A stretch of 11,539 nucleotides of DNA, from assembly GCA_946409475.1 (NCBI GenBank), contig CAMJWQ010000079.1, forward strand, positions 1 to 11,539. The letters run 5' to 3'. The position numbers were made by a program, and so were the translations under genes. This document shows, piece after piece, positions 5,944 to 11,539 of this stretch (its first letter is position 1; every line of letters starts with the position of its first letter). This DNA is from an uncultured Lachnospiraceae bacterium. GTDB lineage: Bacteria; Bacillota; Clostridia; Lachnospirales; Lachnospiraceae. The notes under the pieces were generated by a model. It saw only the letters and a list, made by a program, of their open reading frames with translations. It was not told the DNA's origin and did no database searches.

Positions 5944-7074
5944 TTACTCACTCCATTCATAGACACGAATATCATTACAACGGTTGTATTGCAGGGCGGT
6001 ATATAAGGAAAGCAGTCCCTCGTGGCCGCCTGCGTGGGAATCATGCAGAATGATGACAGTATCATAGGATTTTAAATTATAGAGAAAGGTTACTCTTTCC
6101 CTGTCATATAAGCTGCTTAATTGATAACGGCTGTGTAAAGGGTAATCTGCTTCGCCGGAAGGAAGTATAGGGCTTCTGGTGGTGGCATGAAAACGAACGG
6201 AATCGAAGATTCCCTCCCTTTCAAATGCTTCGGCCGCCAGTAAACCGGGAAACATAAATTCCTCCGTACCTAAAACCAATAAATTTCCTGAATTATTATA
6301 ATTTTGTTTGCAGTCTGCCAATATTTTTTTCGTAAATTTTCTGCACATATTTAGATAGGTACTGCTTCTAAGTCCGAAACGGGGATTTTTCATTTGGCCT
6401 ATTTTTATTGAAGATACAGGGTATTGCCCCGCTGCCTGCAAAAACTTCCTTAACGAAGAAGGATAAGAATATTCCTTAAGCCTGGCTTCATAATCGGAAA
6501 CATGCGCCTTACATAGGTAAATACAATCTATGCCGTTAAGGGCAAGCTCCTTCAAACGAATATCACTCATACCGTTAATAATAGAGACGATCCCAAATCT
6601 CATGGACATTTCGGAATAAGTATTGTTAAGCAGCTTCATGATGCTTTCAATGGTATTGCCGGTAGTGACTTCATCCTCCACAAACAGGATTCTGTCCGTC
6701 ATCCCTATTATTTCCTTAAGGTTATTTATAATGAGTTTTTGTTCGGTGGCATGGCTGTGGCTTTCCGTAAAATAAAGGTATTCCGCCTCCGGATAATGCT
6801 CCCTCGTTGTCTGGATATAAAAGCTGTCGAAAGGATACATAACTGCCAAAGCACTGCCGATTGCCGTAGCGGTTTCCGCAAAGCCTATAAAAAGAATCCG
6901 TTCATTTCCATACCTTTCATGTGCCTTATGGCATAATTTCTGAAACAGCTCCATGGATACGGCAGGTGATACGGGAATGTGCTTGCCCTGGAGAGGATTT
7001 ACCAACAGATAGGGTCTCTTTGTATTATTATCCCGTTTTGCTAATTTGATCAGCTCACTACTATGATGATTCAT
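5944..7074 (-). CDS. Phosphoribosyltransferase with C-terminal TRSP domain
   Basis: A 376-residue fusion. The N-terminal half (about 20-215) is a type I phosphoribosyltransferase of the orotate PRTase-like kind. It shows the PRPP loop ILFVEDEVTTGNTI (129-142) with paired acidic residues, and FIGFAETATAIGSAL (62-76) in the position of the flexible/base-binding segment. The C-terminal half (about 230-376) carries the signature that names the TRSP domain, Thr-Arg-Ser-Pro at 299-302 within FHATTRSPI, plus LVLGTEEFMFPGLLAAEAFE (267-286) and ILHDSHAGGHEG (342-353). The pair is typical of Ter-linked biosynthetic modules, where it is predicted to form a ribosyl-linked product from PRPP; the base and product are unknown. 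Its start overlaps the aldolase gene by 14 bases in another frame, with GGAG about 11 bases upstream, so translation is probably coupled. Confidence 0.88.
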   Translation of the reverse strand: MNHHSSELIKLAKRDNNTKRPYLLVNPLQGKHIPVSPAVSMELFQKLCHKAHERYGNERILFIGFAETATAIGSALAVMYPFDSFYIQTTREHYPEAEYLYFTESHSHATEQKLIINNLKEIIGMTDRILFVEDEVTTGNTIESIMKLLNNTYSEMSMRFGIVSIINGMSDIRLKELALNGIDCIYLCKAHVSDYEARLKEYSYPSSLRKFLQAAGQYPVSSIKIGQMKNPRFGLRSSTYLNMCRKFTKKILADCKQNYNNSGNLLVLGTEEFMFPGLLAAEAFEREGIFDSVRFHATTRSPILPSGEADYPLHSRYQLSSLYDRERVTFLYNLKSYDTVIILHDSHAGGHEGLLSLYTALQYNRCNDIRVYEWSE

Positions 7075-8089
7075 TCATTTTAACTCCGTAAATTTGTGAT
7101 AATTTTAATATTTTTTCTGCCCATTTCCTATGAGTTTTTACTTCATTCATCCGAAAGCCGTCGGCTGATTTTTCCACCTGGATAAAATCATCATCTAAGT
7201 GCAGAATGCTTAAGGCATCATTATAGTCCGTTATGCTTACCTTTAAGGCATAATTGACAATTTCTATTTGATTGGGATGTATGACGGTTTTACCGATAAA
7301 TCCATTTAACAAATCGTATTGCAGTTCTTTATATAATCCGATTTTCCATTCATCGTTATGGCTTGAGAAGTATTCCCATACGGGCCCCGAAACAACGAAA
7401 TCCTGGGAAAAGGTACTGATGATGTCCCCCAGAAGCATACTCACGGCCGAAATATCATAAATAGTATGAGTATAATGCCTGCGTATACCGAACTCCTTAC
7501 AAAAGTCATTGCCTCCTACGCGGATATTTAAGACATAAGGAGACATATGGATTAATTGTTCTTTTAGTTCCTGCAGTAAGCTAAGACGCCTTACGGGATT
7601 AATAAGATCCCTGCTTTCGATAATAGGCATCATATAAAGCCTATGGGAACTGGCCCGGTTAATTTTTAAGAGATTGGCGGAGTATTCTTCCGCGCAGTCA
7701 ATGGAATATTTCGGGAAGATAAAGCCGCTTAGCAGCTCAGAATAGGGTTCTATCCGCTGATAAAGCTTTATCATCTGTTCCGGCTCTCTGACTCTGATAA
7801 ATATTTTGGGTATATAAAAATGATCATCTGCCAGTTTATTTGTTTCATTATATAAGGTTTCCATTGTATTTTGAATTTGTTCTTCCGCCGTATTGACAGC
7901 CAGCTCACCGATGGAATCCTCCAGACATAGTGCTAATGAGTAGCCTGTACCATATTTTTTTTCCATAATTCCGGAAGCAATTTTTTTGCTGGTTGCCGGG
8001 GTGTATAAGAGGGCCCCTACTGTAAAGGGCAGTAATTCCGATTCATCCCAAAGGGGAATTGTATAATTTTTTATGGGGATAGGATTCAT
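7061..8089 (-). CDS. HpcH/HpaI aldolase / citrate lyase-like C-C bond lyase
   Basis: A 342-residue TIM-barrel enzyme of the citrate lyase beta-like group found in Ter biosynthetic modules. Motifs in order are LLYTPATS (27-34), CLEDSI with the metal-binding Glu-Asp (55-60), FIRVRE (97-102), FIFPKYS (123-129), MPIIESRD (154-161), IRVGGNDF (189-196) and GKTVIHPNQI (266-275). These match CitE-like lyases, which cleave or join C-C bonds of acyl-CoA or keto-acid substrates using Mg2+; the substrate here is not known. It is the first gene of a three-gene minus-strand operon. Its ATG follows AAGAGAGG and a good promoter at 8127-8155. It is full length with no missing key residue seen. The spelling of the active-site motifs makes an inactive relative unlikely. 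Confidence 0.9.
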   Translation of the reverse strand: MNPIPIKNYTIPLWDESELLPFTVGALLYTPATSKKIASGIMEKKYGTGYSLALCLEDSIGELAVNTAEEQIQNTMETLYNETNKLADDHFYIPKIFIRVREPEQMIKLYQRIEPYSELLSGFIFPKYSIDCAEEYSANLLKINRASSHRLYMMPIIESRDLINPVRRLSLLQELKEQLIHMSPYVLNIRVGGNDFCKEFGIRRHYTHTIYDISAVSMLLGDIISTFSQDFVVSGPVWEYFSSHNDEWKIGLYKELQYDLLNGFIGKTVIHPNQIEIVNYALKVSITDYNDALSILHLDDDFIQVEKSADGFRMNEVKTHRKWAEKILKLSQIYGVKMNESS

Positions 8090-8126
8090 TTCATAACCTC
8101 TCTTAACTAAAATACGTATAAGAAAT

Positions 8127-8155
8127 AGTATAGCATTCTTAGAAAAAAAAGTAAA
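8127..8155 (-). promoter_or_regulatory. Sigma-A-type promoter of the aldolase-PRTase-StiP operon
   Basis: Read on the minus strand, TTTACT (-35, 8150-8155) is followed after exactly 17 bases by TATACT (-10, 8127-8132). The leader to the ATG at 8089 is about 30 bases and includes AAGAGAGG. Match to consensus is four of six and five of six. Confidence 0.65.
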
Positions 8156-8184
8156 TTTAATAAAAACAAAGAAATTATTAAATA

Positions 8185-8203
8185 TTTGTTACGTTTTAAC
8201 AAA
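8185..8203. promoter_or_regulatory. Palindrome between divergent promoters (candidate operator)
   Basis: TTTGTTA (8185-8191) and TAACAAA (8197-8203) are perfect 7-base inverted arms around CGTTT, and the symmetry extends outward (ATA/TAT) with one extra base on the right. It lies five bases before the -35 box of the yceG promoter and about 30 bases behind the -35 box of the aldolase promoter, so a bound regulator could act on both. Confidence 0.5.
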
Positions 8204-8208
8204 ATATA

Positions 8209-8236
8209 TTGAGAAAAAAACGAAATGCCTTATAAT
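8209..8236 (+). promoter_or_regulatory. Sigma-A-type promoter of yceG-telA
   Basis: TTGAGA at 8209-8214 (five of six) and TATAAT at 8231-8236 (six of six) are separated by 16 bases. Transcription would start near 8243, which bears on the choice of the yceG start codon. Confidence 0.7.
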
Positions 8237-8296
8237 AAGTAATATGTGTAAATGTGTGCATTTTGGGAAAATAAAAGAGCTATAAAGGTTACAGGG

Positions 8297-10558
8297 ATGG
8301 TTTATATGCTAAAACGATTACAACTGGATCGGCTTGAACAATATTTTCAATCTCTTTCCGAACGAAGGAGTATGGGGGTATATGTCTGCCGTATTGCTCA
8401 GTACAGTGGAGAAATAGAAAAATTTTTATTACAATATGTGAAGCAGGCACTAAAATCCGGTGTTTGTATAAACGGAAAGATTCAAAATCCCACCGAAAAT
8501 CAACTTTCCTATTTTGATGAGATACTGGGCAGGAATCTTCTTGTAGATACGGCATTTTTTGAAAAGACCCTGGAAAAATGGCTTCCCAGGGTAAATGCTT
8601 CCCTGAGAAATGATTTGGCCATTGCCATGCATGAGGTGTTATCGGAATATGAAGCCCGGGGAAAGACAGGTAATATGCTCCTGAACGCCTATACAAAGTT
8701 TATGTGCTGGTTCTATTATAAATTTGAGCCTGTTTTATTGCAAATAGGAAGTGATATGCCGCCTAAGATTATTTATGAGGGTAGTGTCAGTGAATATGAG
8801 CTTAAGATGTTATATATGTTAGCAAAAGCAGGATGCGATGTGGTATTGCTGGAGACGGAAGGAGATGATCGTTACTTAAAAATAGACGGGAATGAAACGT
8901 ATTCCCAGCTGATCAGGGAGGGAAACGAAAAATTTCCCGCTTATTTTTCTGTCTCGGCAATAAAAGAAAAATTAATAGAAATAAGCAATATTCCCGTTAT
9001 AAATTTGGAACCTGTCAAAAAAACATTGAATACCAATGCATGGATCAACGGTAATCCCATGGAGGATTCATTAAAAAAACAAATTCAAAGAGGCAGCGGC
9101 TCGGATTGCTATTTTAATATGTTTGTTGGAATGTGGGGCACGGAGGATAAAAATACTTATTATAATGATTTATTAAAATGGAAAATCAAATTAGAGGATA
9201 CCGGCAGAAAGGTGCATATAATTGAGAATGGAATTACCATGCCGGATTATAGCGAGGTATCTAAAATTAAAAGAAACCGTTACTCTAACGCTATGCAGAT
9301 CATTTATGACATGAGAGAGCAGATCTCAGTATCTGCCCTGGATGTTAAGGCATATGCAAGAAATGCCTTTGCGGCTGTTCTGAAGGAGGATACGGAAATA
9401 GGAATCCAGAAGTTTTTGAATAAAGCCATTGTGCTGGTCTGCTGGATGAATAAATTTGTTCCCCGGTTATTTAAAAACGGTATGGAAGAAGAATTGAACA
9501 CCTTAATATATTATGGACAATGTGATAATACTAATGAGGAACTGTTTTTAAGAATCCTGGCCAGAATGCCCATAGATATCGTAATAGTAAATCCGGATTT
9601 ATCCAGGAAGTCCCAAATTACGGATTCTTTATTTTTTGAAAAAAAGCAGGAAGGCTCATTGCCAAAAGAAAAGTTTCCCACCAGCTTTGAAGAGCTTCGC
9701 TTTGGCACGGTCGCTTATCATGCGGAACAGGATTTACATTCCCTGTTATATCAGGATACGGGGCTGTACAGAAGCAATCAGTTCAAAAGGGCAATTTCCG
9801 TCACGCTGCAGACAACCTATGAGGAAATAGGAATTTATTGGAATCAGGAGGCATTATACAGACCCAATTTTGAAACCTTTGATGACAGGGTTATGGTACC
9901 GGTTATTTTTACCAAAATAGCAGGAATTCCCGGTGACATAGATGATTATTGGTATGATATCGCCAAAATGCAAAATGAAGATACCTTTACTATAAACAGC
10001 TTGCCTTACATTAAAAATGACTGGAATAATCCCTTTAATGATAAAATTCATAATTATTTTCGAAATGGGAGGCTGCTGATTTCCAAAATCAAAAGCAGCT
10101 CTGCTTACCAATATGCTTTTATCAGGGAGGAAATGCAGGACTATATGCTTGATAAATTACAGCAGCTGATAGATAGAAAAATAATAGCAGGTACCGGCAC
10201 AAACGGAACGGAATATGTCATAATTGCGACTTTATTGAATTTGGATAAGTCCATTCTCAGATTAATTCAAAAATATGACTTTACGAAAAGCATTCCTAAA
10301 TTAATGATTATCCATACGGATGAAAGTGAATGCACCATTCAGGATAGTATCGTTGCGGCATATTTAAATTTGATTGGTTTTGATATTGCCCTGTTTGTAC
10401 CGACAGGATACAGAAGTATAGAAAGATTTTTTGTGGAGAATGTTATGCTGGAGCATCAAGCCGGTGAATATAAATATGATTTAACGGTACCTGATTTACA
10501 GCAAGTAAAACGCAGGAGAGAAAGCCTTGCGGGAAAAATATTTAAGAGAGGCAGGTAA
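8297..10558 (+). CDS. yceG: YceG-like protein, component of Ter 'biosynthetic module'
   Basis: A protein of about 753 residues matching the large YceG-type family of Firmicutes Ter loci, whose biochemical role is unknown. Family features seen, numbered from 8297, are SERRSMGVYVCRI (21-33), KIQNPTENQLSYFDEILG (61-78), a Trp-Leu-Pro turn (EKWLPRVN), the aromatic NAYTKFMCWFYYKFE (130-144), PPKIIYEGSVSEYEL (155-169) and AGCDVVLLE (178-186). The C-terminal half is mixed and ends in a basic tail (KRRRESLAGKIFKRGR). There are no transmembrane helices. Start: ATG 8252 is possible but has no Shine-Dalgarno sequence and would leave a leader of about nine bases from the promoter. ATG 8297 has AAAGG eight bases upstream; ATG 8306 is a third choice. 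In B. subtilis yceG precedes the telA homolog yceH, as here, where the stop overlaps the telA ATG. Confidence 0.88.
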   Translation: MVYMLKRLQLDRLEQYFQSLSERRSMGVYVCRIAQYSGEIEKFLLQYVKQALKSGVCINGKIQNPTENQLSYFDEILGRNLLVDTAFFEKTLEKWLPRVNASLRNDLAIAMHEVLSEYEARGKTGNMLLNAYTKFMCWFYYKFEPVLLQIGSDMPPKIIYEGSVSEYELKMLYMLAKAGCDVVLLETEGDDRYLKIDGNETYSQLIREGNEKFPAYFSVSAIKEKLIEISNIPVINLEPVKKTLNTNAWINGNPMEDSLKKQIQRGSGSDCYFNMFVGMWGTEDKNTYYNDLLKWKIKLEDTGRKVHIIENGITMPDYSEVSKIKRNRYSNAMQIIYDMREQISVSALDVKAYARNAFAAVLKEDTEIGIQKFLNKAIVLVCWMNKFVPRLFKNGMEEELNTLIYYGQCDNTNEELFLRILARMPIDIVIVNPDLSRKSQITDSLFFEKKQEGSLPKEKFPTSFEELRFGTVAYHAEQDLHSLLYQDTGLYRSNQFKRAISVTLQTTYEEIGIYWNQEALYRPNFETFDDRVMVPVIFTKIAGIPGDIDDYWYDIAKMQNEDTFTINSLPYIKNDWNNPFNDKIHNYFRNGRLLISKIKSSSAYQYAFIREEMQDYMLDKLQQLIDRKIIAGTGTNGTEYVIIATLLNLDKSILRLIQKYDFTKSIPKLMIIHTDESECTIQDSIVAAYLNLIGFDIALFVPTGYRSIERFFVENVMLEHQAGEYKYDLTVPDLQQVKRRRESLAGKIFKRGR

Positions 10559-11539
10559 TGGTAATGGGTTTAAAATTTGAAACACAGGCACAGCAAAGTG
10601 CAAATACTCCGGCTGTAGCGGAAGCAAATGCAGTGGAAGAGGTAAAGGAATATAATATTCAGGCAGACAGGGAACAAATGAGAAAAGAATTGGTGAATTC
10701 TAAAGAGGTAGACGATTTGGTCAGTACGATTCATGTGAATGATGCGGAAACTATTGTCGGCTTTGGAAGTGAAGTGGCTGAGGAAATTTCCAAATGTTCC
10801 GACGTGATTCTTAACAGTATGAATATGAGCCAAATCAATGAATCGGGAGAGATGTTAACTTTACTCGGCAAAATAATGGATAAGTTTGACATTGAGGAGA
10901 TCAAGGAGAATCCCGGATTATTTAAGAAGCTATTTGGAAACCTGAAAAAACAGCTGGACCAGATTTTAGCGAAATATCATACAATGGGAGATGAAGTAGA
11001 TAAAATTTATGTAAAATTAAAACAGTATGAAGCGGAAATCAAGCAGTCAAATAAAAAGTTAGAGGATATGTTTCAGACAAATGTAAATTATTATCATGCC
11101 TTAACAAAATACATATTGGCTGGAGAACAGGGTATCAATGAATTGGATGCCTATATTACGGAACGAAAAAATGAGATGGAAAGAACCGGAGATAACTCTA
11201 TCCAATTTGAACTTACAGGTCTTGAACAGGCAAAAATGATGCTGGAACAAAGAACCCAGGATTTAAGAATTGCGGAAAATGTGGCGTTGCAGTCTATTCC
11301 TATGATTAAGACCATGCAGTTCAGCAACATGAACCTGGTCAGAAAAATTAATTCCGCTTTTATTATTACCCTTCCTATCTTTAAGCAGGCTCTTTCCCAG
11401 GCCATATTATTAAAACGCCAGAAGCTGCAGGCAGAAGCAATGTCCGCCTTAGACGAAAAAACGAATGAAATGCTCATAAGAAATGCCCAGAATACGGCCT
11501 TACAATCGAAAATGACTGCTCAGCTGGCCTCCGGCAGTT
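10558..11539 (+). CDS. telA: TelA family toxic-anion resistance protein (3' partial)
   Basis: The frame is open from ATG 10558 to the window end, giving 327 residues of a protein that is usually about 360-400. TelA proteins (YceH in Bacillus) are soluble, mostly helical proteins linked to resistance to tellurite and other toxic anions or cell-wall stress; the mechanism is not known. After a low-complexity Ala/Gln start come FGSEVAEEISKCSDVIL, the long helix KLFGNLKKQLDQILAKYH, NVNYYHALTKYILAGEQGI and IAENVALQSIPMIKTMQ, all typical of the family. Much of the chain should be coiled or bundled helices. The ATG overlaps the yceG stop (TAATG) with AGAGAGG six bases upstream, indicating translational coupling; ATG 10564 is a less likely alternative. 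Only the C-terminal end is missing. Confidence 0.93.
   Translation, partial: MVMGLKFETQAQQSANTPAVAEANAVEEVKEYNIQADREQMRKELVNSKEVDDLVSTIHVNDAETIVGFGSEVAEEISKCSDVILNSMNMSQINESGEMLTLLGKIMDKFDIEEIKENPGLFKKLFGNLKKQLDQILAKYHTMGDEVDKIYVKLKQYEAEIKQSNKKLEDMFQTNVNYYHALTKYILAGEQGINELDAYITERKNEMERTGDNSIQFELTGLEQAKMMLEQRTQDLRIAENVALQSIPMIKTMQFSNMNLVRKINSAFIITLPIFKQALSQAILLKRQKLQAEAMSALDEKTNEMLIRNAQNTALQSKMTAQLASGS

Noticed and set aside
8252..8296. ATG at 8252 as the yceG start, adding 15 residues (MCAFWENKRAIKVTG)
   Set aside because: No Shine-Dalgarno sequence precedes it, it would lie about nine bases from the predicted transcription start, and the family-like sequence begins after 8297. It is kept only as an alternative.

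Overview
The window looks like a chromosomal segment of an AT-rich, Gram-positive anaerobe of the Clostridia, most likely a Lachnospiraceae-type organism. This rests on base composition, strong AGGAGG-type ribosome binding sites, and the style of the ECF sigma, TM2-like, GGDEF and Ter proteins. It was judged by eye; no database search was possible. No rRNA, tRNA, CRISPR array or insertion sequence was seen.

Left part (1-1786, + strand): a tightly packed four-gene operon. It encodes an ECF-type sigma factor (cut by the window start), its zinc-finger membrane anti-sigma factor, a TM2-like polytopic membrane protein and a small LiaI/LiaF-like membrane protein. This is a classic layout for a self-regulated envelope-stress module. 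It ends at a hairpin that faces a convergent gene.

Middle (1941-4034): on the minus strand, a strongly charge-segregated, tyrosine-rich protein of unknown function that may be a coat or surface structural protein. Divergent from it is a membrane diguanylate cyclase with an intact GGDEF motif and no RxxD inhibitory site.

Right part (about 4106-11539): a Ter stress-response locus. It holds a TerD calcium-binding protein (+), then a minus-strand operon whose genes overlap or abut. In order of transcription these encode a citrate-lyase-like aldolase, a phosphoribosyltransferase with a C-terminal TRSP domain, and a StiP-type protein with a C-terminal PELOTA-like domain. Next come yceG and telA (+), the pair found together in the Bacillus subtilis yceCDEFGHI operon. 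The three minus-strand genes match the 'biosynthetic module' that comparative genomics has linked to Ter systems and to a predicted nucleoside-like metabolite. The ATP-grasp and HAD phosphatase partners often seen with it are not in this window. Two good divergent sigma-A-type promoters separate the aldolase operon from yceG-telA, with a palindrome between them that is a candidate shared operator. A possible 29-residue cationic peptide gene lies just upstream of terD.

There is no gene-free stretch longer than 300 bases. The gaps are 1787-1940 (convergent terminator), 2628-2882 (divergent upstream regions), 4035-4272 (inverted repeat, possible promoter and small ORF), 4858-4893 (terminator) and 8090-8296 (divergent promoters and palindrome).
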